Assembly: GCF_900112375.1 (NCBI RefSeq)
Contig: NZ_FOLS01000013.1
Location: 62,001 to 126,000 of the forward strand
Direction: 5' to 3'
Length of the DNA stretch: 64,000 nucleotides
DNA from: Pseudomonas citronellolis
GTDB lineage: Bacteria > Pseudomonadota > Gammaproteobacteria > Pseudomonadales > Pseudomonadaceae
Positions 8,780 to 17,881 of the stretch are shown in pieces; within the stretch, counting starts at the first letter, position 1; the number at the start of each line of letters is the position of its first letter. Under the pieces are notes generated by a model that was not told the DNA's origin, did not search any database, and saw nothing but the letters and a program-made list of their open reading frames with translations. A program made the position numbers and the translations under genes.

Positions 8780-9832
8780 TTGCTGCTGGCCGGGCTGGCC
8801 CGGGCCGACGACTGCGCCACGCACCTGGACGCGCAGCCGGTGGACTACGCCTGCCTGCGCCAGGTCTACAGCCAGCCTTCGGCGAATTGGCCGGCCCCGG
8901 ACATCAGCCCGGGGCTGGCCTGGCGCGAGCTGGCACCGCTGCCTTCGCCGCCGGCCCTGGACGAGCGCCAGGTCGAACTGGGCCGGCGGCTGTTCTTCGA
9001 TCCGCTGCTGTCGCGCTCCGGGCAGATCGCCTGCGCCTCCTGCCACGAACCGGACCTGGCCTTCGCCGACGGCCGCCGCGTGTCCTTCGGCCACGACCGC
9101 CAGGCCGGAACCCGCAACGCCCCCAGCGTAGCCATGGCCAGCCACTTCACCAACCTGTTCTGGGACGGCCGCGCCGGCAGCCTGGAACAGCAGGCGCTGA
9201 TGCCAATCGTCGATCCCGTCGAGATGGCCTTCACCCTCGACCCGCTGCTCCAGCGCCTGCGCACGCACCGCGACTATCCACGGGCCTTCGCCGAGGCCTT
9301 CGGCCACACGCCGATCGACGCGGCTCAACTGGGCCGGGCACTGGCCACCTACCAGCGCACCCTCGCGCCCCGGCGCAACGCCCTCGACCGCTTCCTGCTG
9401 GGCGACGGCAAGGCCCTGAGCGATACCCAGCTGCACGGCCTGCACCTGTTCCGCGGCAAGGCCCGCTGCCTGAACTGCCACCAGGGCGAAGCCTTGAGCG
9501 ACGACAGCTTCCACAACCTCGGCCTGACCTACTACGGCCGCCGCTACGAGGACCTCGGCCGCTACCGGGTGACCGGCCGCGCCGAAGACGTCGGCGCCTT
9601 CCGCACGCCCTCGCTGCGCCAGGTCGCGCGCACCGGCCCCTGGATGCACAACGGCCTGTTCGGCGACCTACGCGGCATCCTCAACATGTACAACGCCGGG
9701 ATGTTCCACCCGTTGCCGACGGCGCAGCAGAAGAACGACCCGCTGTTCCCGAAGACTTCGCCGCTGCTCGAACCGTTGCGGCTGAATGCGCAGGAGTTGC
9801 AGGCCTTACTGGACTTTCTCCAGGCACTGTAG
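8780..9832 (+). CDS. Di-haem cytochrome c peroxidase/MauG-family protein
   Basis: A protein of at least 350 residues of the CCP/MauG family, periplasmic, with two c-type haem sites: CASCH at 85-89 and CLNCH at 230-234. Family blocks ELGRRLFFDPLLSRSG, TRNAPSVAMASH and FRTPSLRQVARTGPWMHNG are intact. Members either reduce hydrogen peroxide or oxidise protein or metal-binding partners. Extra cysteines at 12 and 25 sit in the N-terminal extension. The only standard in-frame start near the signal peptide is TTG 8780, which gives a short LLAGLARA leader. Codons back to about 8750 encode ASRTLLAAGL, a better signal peptide, but lack ATG, GTG or TTG. The gene starts 20 bases after the receptor stop and is presumably co-transcribed. 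Confidence 0.85.
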   Translation: MLLAGLARADDCATHLDAQPVDYACLRQVYSQPSANWPAPDISPGLAWRELAPLPSPPALDERQVELGRRLFFDPLLSRSGQIACASCHEPDLAFADGRRVSFGHDRQAGTRNAPSVAMASHFTNLFWDGRAGSLEQQALMPIVDPVEMAFTLDPLLQRLRTHRDYPRAFAEAFGHTPIDAAQLGRALATYQRTLAPRRNALDRFLLGDGKALSDTQLHGLHLFRGKARCLNCHQGEALSDDSFHNLGLTYYGRRYEDLGRYRVTGRAEDVGAFRTPSLRQVARTGPWMHNGLFGDLRGILNMYNAGMFHPLPTAQQKNDPLFPKTSPLLEPLRLNAQELQALLDFLQAL

Positions 9833-9997
9833 GAAACAAGGCTTAGGCGTCATGCGGGATGTCAGCCCAATCCTCCACGCGGGCACCCAGTGTGGTGATC
9901 GAACAAACCAAGTGGCGCTGCGATACGGAAGTGGCGTTAAGCATGCGGAAATGATCCGGCAGCATAATCCCCTGCATTCGGAACCGGCCAGAAACGC

Positions 9998-10022
9998 AAA
10001 AGCCCCGCAGTGCGGGGCTTTC
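9998..10022 (-). terminator. Rho-independent terminator after tRNA-Ser
   Basis: An 8-bp stem AGCCCCGC/GCGGGGCT with loop AGT, flanked by A-runs on the left and T-runs on the right. On the minus strand it lies 14 bases beyond the tRNA 3' end, so it can end the tRNA transcript. It may also stop readthrough from the peroxidase gene. Confidence 0.7.
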
Positions 10023-10035
10023 AGCTTGGGCAAGA

Positions 10036-10123
10036 TGGCGGAAGCGCAGAGATTCGAACTCTGGGGGCTGTTACACCCGGCGGTTTTCAAGACCGCTGCC
10101 TTAAACCACTCGGCCACACTTCC
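10036..10123 (-). tRNA. tRNA-Ser (anticodon UGA)
   Basis: The reverse strand gives an 88-base tRNA including an encoded CCA. The acceptor stem is GGAAGTG/CGCTTCC. The D-arm GGCCGAGTGG is followed by an anticodon stem GCGGT/ACCGC with loop CTTGAAA, hence anticodon TGA. A long variable arm typical of serine tRNAs follows, then the T-arm with GTTCGAATC. It reads UCA-family codons. Confidence 0.95.
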
Positions 10124-10252
10124 TTTCGGGGGCGCATAGTACCGGATCGCAACACACTGTCAAACTCTGATCCTACGTCTGACAGGCGGCTTTGATATCA
10201 TCACTGCAACTATGGTCACGGAATCCCATTCCGCTTACAGGAGTGTCTAGCC

Positions 10253-10918
10253 ATGCAAGAACGGCAATATCTCAACCCCGCCGCGGCGGAACAACGGGAA
10301 GTCAGCGGAGTCCTGCGCAACACCTACGGCCTGCTGGCCATGACCCTGGCCTTCAGCGGCCTGGTCGCCTACGTCTCGCAACAGCTGCACCTGCCCCACC
10401 CGGGCCTGCTGCTGACCCTGGTCGGCTTCTACGGCCTGTTCTTCGCCACCCTCAAGCTGCGCGACAGCGGCTGGGGCCTGGTCACCACCTTCGCCCTCAC
10501 CGGTTTCATGGGCTACACCCTCGGCCCGATCCTGAACCTGTACCTGGGCATGGCCAACGGCGCCAGCATCATTTCCTCGGCGTTCTTCATGACCGCCCTG
10601 GTGTTCTTCGGCCTGTCCGCCTACGTGCTGACCACCCGCAAGGACATGAGCTTCCTGTCCGGCTTCATCACCGCCGGCTTCTTCGTCCTGCTGGGCGCCA
10701 TGCTGGTCTCGCTGTTCTTCCAGATCAGCGGCCTGCAACTGGCGATCAGCGCCGGCTTCGTGCTGTTCTCCTCGGCGGCCATCCTGTTCCAGACCAGCGC
10801 CATCATCCACGGTGGCGAGCGCAACTACATCATGGCCACCATCAGCCTGTACGTGTCGATCTACAACATGTTCCTCAGCCTGCTGCAGATCTTCGGCATC
10901 ATGGGCAGCGACGACTGA
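10253..10918 (+). CDS. yccA: BAX inhibitor-1/YccA-family inner-membrane protein
   Basis: A 221-residue protein with about seven membrane helices. The N-terminus RNTYGLLAMTLAFSGLVAYV and the later ALVFFGLSAYVLTTRKDMSF are characteristic of the YccA branch of the BI-1 (UPF0005) family. E. coli YccA modulates the FtsH protease, and the same role is likely but unproven here. AGGAG lies nine bases before the ATG. The gene stands alone between tRNA-Ser and the tus operon and ends at a strong terminator. Confidence 0.9.
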   Translation: MQERQYLNPAAAEQREVSGVLRNTYGLLAMTLAFSGLVAYVSQQLHLPHPGLLLTLVGFYGLFFATLKLRDSGWGLVTTFALTGFMGYTLGPILNLYLGMANGASIISSAFFMTALVFFGLSAYVLTTRKDMSFLSGFITAGFFVLLGAMLVSLFFQISGLQLAISAGFVLFSSAAILFQTSAIIHGGERNYIMATISLYVSIYNMFLSLLQIFGIMGSDD

Positions 10919-10937
10919 CGCTTCCCGGCAACACCGG

Positions 10938-10964
10938 AAAAGCCCGCCTTGGCGGGCTTTTTCC
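10938..10964 (+). terminator. Terminator after yccA
   Basis: AGCCCGCC/GGCGGGCT stem with a TT loop, followed by TTTTCC and preceded by AAA, about 20 bases after the yccA stop. Confidence 0.85.
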
Positions 10965-11033
10965 TTTTCCGGCGCAGCAAAATCCCCGCGCTGGCCTTAT
11001 CATCGCGCTGTAATCCGCCGACCGGCCCATGCC

Positions 11034-11426
11034 ATGAAATTCGCCATCGCCCTCTTCGCCCCGCCCCACTCGCCCGCCGCCCGGCGCGCCCTGCGCTTCG
11101 CCGAGGCGGTGCTCGCCGGCGGCCACGAGATCGTCCGCCTGTTCTTCTACCAGGACGGCGTGCACAGCGCTTCGAGCAACCCAGTGAGCGGCCAGGACGA
11201 ACTGGATGTGGCAGCGGCCTGGACGCGCTTCGTCGGCGAGCACCGCCTCGATGCCGTGGTGTGCATCGCCGCCGCCCTGCGCCGCGGCGTGCTCAACGCC
11301 GAGGAAGCCGCCCGCTACCAGCGCCCGGCGGCCAACCTGCAGGCGCCCTGGGAGCTATCCGGCCTCGGCCAGCTGCATGAAGCGACGCAGATGGCGGACC
11401 GCCTGGTCTGCTTCGGAGGCGACTGA
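11034..11426 (+). CDS. tusD: Sulfurtransferase complex subunit TusD
   Basis: A 130-residue DsrE-family protein. TusD accepts persulfide sulfur from TusA within the TusBCD complex and passes it to TusE for 2-thiolation of tRNA wobble uridine 34. The catalytic cysteine is C77 (in DAVVCIAAALRRGV). The N-terminus MKFAIALFAPPHS and the segment RLFFYQDGVHSAS fit TusD. It is the first gene of an overlapping run tusD-tusC-tusB-tusE-trpD2, and its stop overlaps the tusC start as ATGA. Confidence 0.93.
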   Translation: MKFAIALFAPPHSPAARRALRFAEAVLAGGHEIVRLFFYQDGVHSASSNPVSGQDELDVAAAWTRFVGEHRLDAVVCIAAALRRGVLNAEEAARYQRPAANLQAPWELSGLGQLHEATQMADRLVCFGGD

Positions 11427-11785
11427 TGGCCAAGTCCCTGCTGATCGTCAGCCGCCAGGCCCCGTGGAGCGGCCCCGGCGCCCGCGAGGCGCTGGACATC
11501 GCCCTGGCCGGCGGCGCCTTCGACCTGCCCATCGCCTTCCTTTTCCTCGATGACGGGGTGTTCCAGTTGGCTCCGGGCCAGCAACCCACCAGCCTCGAAC
11601 AGAAGGATTTGCAGGCCAACCTGCAGGCCCTGCCGCTGTTCGGTGTCGAAAGGCTCTACGCCGCCAAGCGCAGCCTCGCCGAGCGTGGCCTGGCCGACAC
11701 CGGTCTGAGCCTGCCGGTGGAGGTGCTGGACGACCTCGCATTGCGCCAGCTGACCCAGCAATACGACCAGGTGATCACCCTCTGA
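11426..11785 (+). CDS. tusC: Sulfurtransferase complex subunit TusC
   Basis: A 119-residue DsrF-type subunit of the TusBCD complex. MAKSLLIVSRQAPWSG and the segment FLFLDDGVFQLAPGQQP match TusC. It lacks the active-site cysteine expected in TusD, as usual for this subunit. It overlaps tusD and tusB by one base each, indicating coupled translation. Confidence 0.92.
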   Translation: MAKSLLIVSRQAPWSGPGAREALDIALAGGAFDLPIAFLFLDDGVFQLAPGQQPTSLEQKDLQANLQALPLFGVERLYAAKRSLAERGLADTGLSLPVEVLDDLALRQLTQQYDQVITL

Positions 11786-12084
11786 TGAGCACGCTGCATC
11801 TGCTTTCCCATTCCCCGTTCGGCGACGACCGCTTCGACAGCTGCCTGCTGTTGCTGTCCCACGACGACGGCCTGCTGCTCAGCGGCGATGCCGTCTACGC
11901 CCTCACCGCCGGCAGTGCACCGCGCCAACGCCTGGAGCACCTACCCAACGCCTGCTTCGCTCTCGCCGAGGACCTGCAGGCGCGCGGCCTGCAGGAACAT
12001 CTGCCAGCCAACCTGAAGGCCGTGGACTACCCCGCCTTCGTCGACCTCTGCACCCGCTACGACAAGGTCAACGCCTGGCTATGA
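11785..12084 (+). CDS. tusB: Sulfurtransferase complex subunit TusB
   Basis: A 99-residue DsrH-type subunit, the smallest member of the TusBCD complex. MSTLHLLSHSPFGDDRFDSC and the C-terminal YDKVNAWL (family usually ends near VxAWS/L) support the call. The start overlaps the tusC stop (TGATG), and the 3' end overlaps tusE by four bases. Confidence 0.9.
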   Translation: MSTLHLLSHSPFGDDRFDSCLLLLSHDDGLLLSGDAVYALTAGSAPRQRLEHLPNACFALAEDLQARGLQEHLPANLKAVDYPAFVDLCTRYDKVNAWL

Positions 12085-12416
12085 CTACCCTCACGGTGGA
12101 AGGGCGCGCCATCGCCCTGGACAAGGACGGCTACCTGCAATACCTGGACGACTGGTCGGTAGCCGCCGCCGAAGCCCTGGCCCGCCAGGAAGGCCTGCAC
12201 CTCACGCCGGAACACTGGGAAATCCTCCACCTGCTGCGCGAGTTCTATGCGCAGTTCCAGCTGTCGCCGGCCAACCGCCCGCTGATCAAGTACGTGGCCC
12301 AGCGCCTGGGCGCGGAAAAGGGCAGCAGCCTGCACCTCAACCTCCTGTTCAAGGGCACCCCGGCCAAGCTTGCCGCCAAGCTCGCCGGCCTGCCGAAGCC
12401 GACCAATTGCCTATGA
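12081..12416 (+). CDS. tusE: Sulfur relay protein TusE/DsrC
   Basis: A 111-residue DsrC-family protein that takes sulfur from TusBCD and delivers it to MnmA for s2U34 synthesis. The conserved C-terminal arm ends PTNCL, with the acceptor cysteine at 110 in the penultimate position. HLTPEHWEILHLLREFY and NRPLIKYVAQRLGAEKGSS are family motifs. MnmA is encoded in the same window at 33118. Confidence 0.93.
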   Translation: MTTLTVEGRAIALDKDGYLQYLDDWSVAAAEALARQEGLHLTPEHWEILHLLREFYAQFQLSPANRPLIKYVAQRLGAEKGSSLHLNLLFKGTPAKLAAKLAGLPKPTNCL

Positions 12417-13414
12417 CCGCCACGCCTCTCGTCCTGCAGACACCCGCCGAGCATCCTTTCGCGCAGTTCGTGCGCATCCTCGGCAAGGGCAAGCGCGGCG
12501 CGCGCAGCCTGACCCGCGAGGAAGCCCGCGAGGCCCTGGGCATGATCCTCGACGGCCAGGTCGAAGAGGCGCAGCTGGGTGCCTTCCTGATGCTGCTGCG
12601 GCACAAGGAGGAAAGCGCCGATGAGCTGGCCGGCTTCACCGAGGCCGTGCGCGCGCGCCTGGACGCGCCGCGGATCGCCGTCGACCTCGACTGGCCCAGC
12701 TATGCCGGCAAGAAGCGCCACCTGCCCTGGTACCTGCTCGTCGCCAAGTGCCTGGCCGGCAGCGGCACGCGCATCCTCCTGCACGGCGGCGGCGCGCACA
12801 CCGCCGGGCGCCTGTACACCGAGCAGTTGCTGCAGACGCTGGACATCCCGCTGTGCCGCGACTGGAACGCCGTGGGCGAAGCGCTCGACCAGGGCGGCCT
12901 GGCCTTCGCCCCGCTGGTGGACTGGATGCCGCTGCTGCAGCGGATGATCGACCTGCGCAACACCCTCGGCCTGCGCTCGCCCATCCACTCACTGGTGCGC
13001 CTGCTCAACCCGCTGGGCGCGCACTGCATCCTGCAGAGCATCTTCCACCCCGGCTACCAGGAAACCCACCGCGAAGGCAGCCGCCTGCTCGGCGACCGCG
13101 CCATCGTGATCAAGGGCGAAGGCGGCGAGATCGAGATCAACCCGGACAGCCCGGCGCATCTCTACGGCACCGAAGCGGGCCAGAGCTGGGACGAGGAATG
13201 GCCGGCCCTCTCGGCGCTGCGCCACGTCAAGCCGGAGCGCCTGGAGCCGCAGGTGCTGGTCGAATTCTGGCGTGGCGAGCGGGAGGACGCCTACGGCGAA
13301 CTGGCGGTGGTCGCCACCATCGCCCTGGGCCTGCGCGGGTTGGGCCGCGACCGCGAGGCGGCCTTCGCCGAGGCCCGGCAACGCTGGGCCGCCCGGGACA
13401 GATCGATCGGGTAG
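12413..13414 (+). CDS. TrpD2/YbiB-like glycosyltransferase-family protein
   Basis: A 333-residue protein with the anthranilate phosphoribosyltransferase fold: an N-terminal helical domain (KRGARSLTREEAREALGMIL) and an alpha/beta domain with SGTRILLHGGG. Its closest described relatives are TrpD2 (E. coli YbiB), which bind nucleic acid and are not part of tryptophan synthesis. ATG 12413 overlaps the tusE stop, so I prefer it to the TTG at 12407. The linkage to tusDCBE is common in pseudomonads and may hint at a tRNA-related role, which is inference. Confidence 0.8.
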   Translation: MTATPLVLQTPAEHPFAQFVRILGKGKRGARSLTREEAREALGMILDGQVEEAQLGAFLMLLRHKEESADELAGFTEAVRARLDAPRIAVDLDWPSYAGKKRHLPWYLLVAKCLAGSGTRILLHGGGAHTAGRLYTEQLLQTLDIPLCRDWNAVGEALDQGGLAFAPLVDWMPLLQRMIDLRNTLGLRSPIHSLVRLLNPLGAHCILQSIFHPGYQETHREGSRLLGDRAIVIKGEGGEIEINPDSPAHLYGTEAGQSWDEEWPALSALRHVKPERLEPQVLVEFWRGEREDAYGELAVVATIALGLRGLGRDREAAFAEARQRWAARDRSIG

Positions 13415-13497
13415 ATAGCTTCTACCCTGTTTTTGCAGCGATCCATCGATAGCAAGGGCGTAGACTGGTTCCCATTCCCTTTCCTGAGGAGCCAGTC

Positions 13498-14499
13498 ATG
13501 GGACAGCTCATCGATGGCCGCTGGCAAGACCAGTGGTACGACACCAGCAAGGATGGCCGCTTCCAGCGCGAGAACGCGCAACGCCGCAACTGGGTCTCCG
13601 CCGACGGCCAGCCCGGCCCCAGCGGCGAAGGCGGCTTCCGCGCCGAGGCCGGGCGCTACCACCTGTACGTCTCCCTCGCCTGCCCCTGGGCGCACCGCAC
13701 GCTGATCTACCGCCAGCTCAAGGGCCTGGCCGGGCTGATCGACGTTTCGGTGGTCAGTTGGCTGATGCGGGAGAACGGCTGGACCTTCGACCGCAGCCTG
13801 GGCTCCACCGGCGACGCCCTGGACGGCCTGGAGTTCCTGCACCAGCGCTACACCCGCGACGATCCGCACTACACCGGCCGCGTCACCGTGCCGGTGCTGT
13901 GGGACAAGCAGCGCAAGCGGATCGTCAGCAATGAGTCGGCGGAAATCATCCGCATGTTCAACTCGGCCTTCGACGGCCTGACCGGCAACGATCTGGACCT
14001 CTATCCCACAGCCTTGCAGGGCGAGATCGACGCGCTGAACGAGCGCATCTACCCGGCGGTGAACAACGGCGTGTACCGTGCCGGCTTCGCTACCAGCCAG
14101 GAAGCCTATGAGGAAGCGTTCGTCACTCTGTTCGAGGAACTGGACTGCCTGGAGAAGCGCCTGGGCGAACGGCGCTACCTGACCGGCGAATACCTGACCG
14201 AGGCCGATATCCGCCTGTTCACCACGCTGATCCGCTTCGACGCCGTGTACCACGGGCACTTCAAGTGCAACCTGTGGCGCCTGGCCGACTACCCGAACCT
14301 GTCCGGCTGGCTGCGCGAGCTGTACCAGTTGCCGGGGGTGGCGGGCACGGTGAACTTCCAGCACATCAAGAATCACTATTACGGCAGCCACCACACCATC
14401 AACCCAACCGGCATAGTGCCGCTGGGGCCTCAGCAGGATTTCAGCGGGCCGCACGGGCGCGAGCATCTGCCGGGCAAGGGGATTGCGCGCAAGGGCTGA
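13498..14499 (+). CDS. yqjG: Glutathionyl-hydroquinone reductase (Xi-class GST)
   Basis: A 333-residue protein of the YqjG/ECM4 family, which reduces glutathionyl-hydroquinones. The catalytic cysteine is C62 in LACPWAHRT, the diagnostic motif of the Xi class. The C-terminal helical GST domain contains LTGEYLTEADIRLFTTLIRFD, and the tail IKNHYYGSHHTINPTGIVP is also typical. GAGG precedes the ATG. It follows trpD2 by 83 bases and probably has its own promoter. Confidence 0.92.
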   Translation: MGQLIDGRWQDQWYDTSKDGRFQRENAQRRNWVSADGQPGPSGEGGFRAEAGRYHLYVSLACPWAHRTLIYRQLKGLAGLIDVSVVSWLMRENGWTFDRSLGSTGDALDGLEFLHQRYTRDDPHYTGRVTVPVLWDKQRKRIVSNESAEIIRMFNSAFDGLTGNDLDLYPTALQGEIDALNERIYPAVNNGVYRAGFATSQEAYEEAFVTLFEELDCLEKRLGERRYLTGEYLTEADIRLFTTLIRFDAVYHGHFKCNLWRLADYPNLSGWLRELYQLPGVAGTVNFQHIKNHYYGSHHTINPTGIVPLGPQQDFSGPHGREHLPGKGIARKG

Positions 14500-14582
14500 G
14501 ACCCGGGCTATTCGTAGGATCGAGGGGGACGCCTAGTCCTTGCTCGCGAAGGGGTTTGCCGGGGGAGTAGGTGCTGGGTTTA

Positions 14583-14753
14583 GAGCACCCTCTCCCCAAC
14601 CCTCTCCCTGAAGGGAGAGGGGGCTGTCCTGAGTGGACAGTGAGTTCGGAGTAATCCTGAAAGTCCTATCTATCCCCGCCCTTCCCGCGAGCACGAAAAC
14701 GTAGGGCGTATAACCGTTCGCGGTTATACGCCGTCGGCCCGAGCACTGAAGCC
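14583..14753. repeat. Composite dispersed repeat, copy 1
   Basis: Begins GAGCACCCTCTCCCC, contains the hairpin CCCTCTCCCT/AGGGAGAGGG (14600-14621), then CTGTCCTGAGTG, a variable middle, and the palindrome GTAGGGCGTATAACCG TTCG CGGTTATACGCC (14701-14732). The same order and nearly the same bases recur at 61392-61556 in the same orientation, and a diverged inverted copy lies at 41669-41790. Confidence 0.8.
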
Positions 14754-14777
14754 AAGGACAGCAGCGCATTCGCCCCC

Positions 14778-14819
14778 GTAGGAGCGGGCCCTTGCCCGCG
14801 ATTCGCGGGTGAACAAAGC
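14778..14819. repeat. REP-type palindrome
   Basis: GTAGGAGCGGGCCCTTGCCC followed by CGCGATTCGCGGGTGAA, the Pseudomonas-style REP with a GTAGGAGCG head and an internal GGGC/GCCC stem. Related units occur at 41831, 42081, 57613, 57702 and 61335. Confidence 0.75.
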
Positions 14820-14824
14820 GGGGC

Positions 14825-15175
14825 TCAGAGCGGCTTGTCGATGCCGTCGTAGATCTTCTGCAGGGCGTCCAGGCGTTCCTGGTAGCGCTGCTTCAGGCAG
14901 GCCTTGTCGCGGCCGCAGGCGCGGCGCTGGTCCAGCCAGGCGAGTTGGGCATCGCCCATGTTGCCGCGCATGCCCATGGCGAACAGGCCGCTGAGCAGGC
15001 GGTAGGTGGTGGCCATCTGCACGTCCAGTTCGGACAGCTGGCGGTCGGCGCAGATGGCTTTTTCGTCGGCGTGGCGGGCCTTCTTGCAGTCGAAGCTGGC
15101 GGCGCCGGCCGGCAAGGCGGCGGCAGCCAGGGCGCAAGCCGCACCCCAGGCCATCGCCGCATGCCAGACCTTCAT
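14825..15175 (-). CDS. LprI-like (DUF1311) secreted protein
   Basis: A 116-residue exported protein with a signal peptide ([10 protein letters not shown] to about AAALPAGAA) and an LprI/DUF1311 domain containing [33 protein letters not shown] and [19 protein letters not shown]. The spaced cysteines suggest disulfides. LprI itself inhibits lysozyme in mycobacteria, but for this small gammaproteobacterial form the function is unknown. ATG 15175 overlaps the cysG stop by four bases, so the two are probably co-transcribed. Longer in-frame readings upstream fall inside cysG and are rejected. Confidence 0.8.
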   Translation of the reverse strand: MKVWHAAMAWGAACALAAAALPAGAASFDCKKARHADEKAICADRQLSELDVQMATTYRLLSGLFAMGMRGNMGDAQLAWLDQRRACGRDKACLKQRYQERLDALQKIYDGIDKPL

Positions 15176-16557
15176 GGCTGGCCTTCGAACCAGGCTAGCT
15201 TGTCGCGCAGGGTGACCACTTCGCCGACGATGACCAACGTCGGCGCGTGCACTTCGTGCTCGGCGACCAGTTGCGGCAGGTTGGCCAGGGTGCCGGTGAA
15301 CACGCGCTGATGTTCGGTGGTGCCCTGCTGGATCAGCGCTGCGGGGGTGTCGGCGGAGCGGCCGTGGCGCACCAGTTCCTCGCAGATTACCGGCAGGCCC
15401 ACCAGGCCCATGTAGAACACCAGGGTCTGGCCCGGCGCCACCAGGTCGTTCCACGGCAGGTCGGTGCTGCCGTCCTTCAGGTGGCCGGTGACGAAGCGCA
15501 CCGACTGCGCATAGTCACGGTGGGTCAGCGGAATGCCGGCGTAGGCCGCGCAGCCGCTGGCCGCGGTGATGCCCGGCACCACCTGGAAGGGAATGCCGTT
15601 GGCCGCCAGTTCGTCGATTTCCTCGCCGCCACGGCCGAAGATGAACGGATCGCCGCCCTTCAGGCGCAGCACGCGCTTGCCCTGTTTGGCCAGCTCGACC
15701 AGCTTGCGGTTGATCTCGTCCTGCGGCACGGCGTGGTCGGCGCGACGCTTGCCGACGTACAGGCGGTCGGCGTCGCGGCGGCACAGTTCGAGGATGGCCG
15801 GGGCCACCAGGCGGTCGTAGAGCACCACGTCGGCCTGCTGCATCAGGCGCAGGGCGCGGAAGGTCAGCAGGTCCGGGTCGCCCGGGCCGGCGCCGACCAG
15901 GTAGACCTCGCCGCGGGCCTCGGCCTGGCCGTTTTCCAGCTTGTCGGCCAACAGGCGCTCGGCTTCCGCCGGCTGCCCGGCGAGCATGCGTTCGGCCACC
16001 GGGCCCTGGAACACTTCCTCCCAGAACTGGCGGCGCTGCTGCAGGTCCGGCAGGCGCTGCTTGACCGCTTCGCGGAAGCGGCTGGCCAGCCCGGCCAGTT
16101 GGCCGTAGGTGGCGGGAATCCAGGTTTCCAGCTTGGCCCGCAGCAGGCGCGCCAGCACCGGCGCGTCGCCGCCGCTGGAGACCGCCAGCAGCAAGGGCGA
16201 GCGATCGACGATGGCGGGGAAGATCACACTGCACAGCGCCGGCGCATCCACTACGTTGACCGGCACACCGCGGGCGTGGGCATCGCGGGACACCTGGGCG
16301 TTCAGCGGCTCGTCGTCGGTGGCGGCGATGACCAGCACGCAGTCGCCGAGGTCAGCCTCGGCGTAGCGGCGTTCCAGCAGTTCGCCACCGCCCTGCTCCA
16401 CCAGCTCGCGCAACTCGCTGTGGACCTGCGGCGCGACCACGCGCAGCACGGCGCCGGCACTGTCGAGCAGGCGCGCCTTGCGCAGGGCGACTTCACCGCC
16501 GCCGACCAGAAGTGCGCGACGCCCGCGCAGGACGTGGAACAGCGGCAGCGCATCCAT
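15172..16557 (-). CDS. cysG: Sirohaem synthase CysG
   Basis: A 461-residue bifunctional enzyme converting uroporphyrinogen III to sirohaem, the cofactor of sulfite and nitrite reductases. The N-terminal dehydrogenase/ferrochelatase domain (about 1-200) carries [16 protein letters not shown]. The C-terminal methyltransferase domain (about 215-460) carries [32 protein letters not shown] and [19 protein letters not shown]. It follows serS with one base between stop and start, so it is in the same transcript. Length is typical. Confidence 0.97.
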   Translation of the reverse strand: MDALPLFHVLRGRRALLVGGGEVALRKARLLDSAGAVLRVVAPQVHSELRELVEQGGGELLERRYAEADLGDCVLVIAATDDEPLNAQVSRDAHARGVPVNVVDAPALCSVIFPAIVDRSPLLLAVSSGGDAPVLARLLRAKLETWIPATYGQLAGLASRFREAVKQRLPDLQQRRQFWEEVFQGPVAERMLAGQPAEAERLLADKLENGQAEARGEVYLVGAGPGDPDLLTFRALRLMQQADVVLYDRLVAPAILELCRRDADRLYVGKRRADHAVPQDEINRKLVELAKQGKRVLRLKGGDPFIFGRGGEEIDELAANGIPFQVVPGITAASGCAAYAGIPLTHRDYAQSVRFVTGHLKDGSTDLPWNDLVAPGQTLVFYMGLVGLPVICEELVRHGRSADTPAALIQQGTTEHQRVFTGTLANLPQLVAEHEVHAPTLVIVGEVVTLRDKLAWFEGQP

Positions 16558-16558
16558 C

Positions 16559-17854
<1,296 letters not shown>

Positions 17855-17881
17855 CTAGTGTCGGCGGCGTGCGGGCGCCGC

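Larger units (their letters stand above)
14500..14824. other. Gene-free region made of palindromic repeats
   Basis: This 325-base gap separates the convergent yqjG and lprI-like genes. It holds one copy of a composite repeat (14583-14753) and one REP-like palindrome (14778-14819). I see no protein-like frame. Confidence 0.75.

Noticed and set aside
10036..10123. tRNA-Ser as a possible integration site of a genomic island
   Set aside because: No integrase, no repeated tRNA 3' end and no foreign-looking genes follow it; yccA and tus are core genes.
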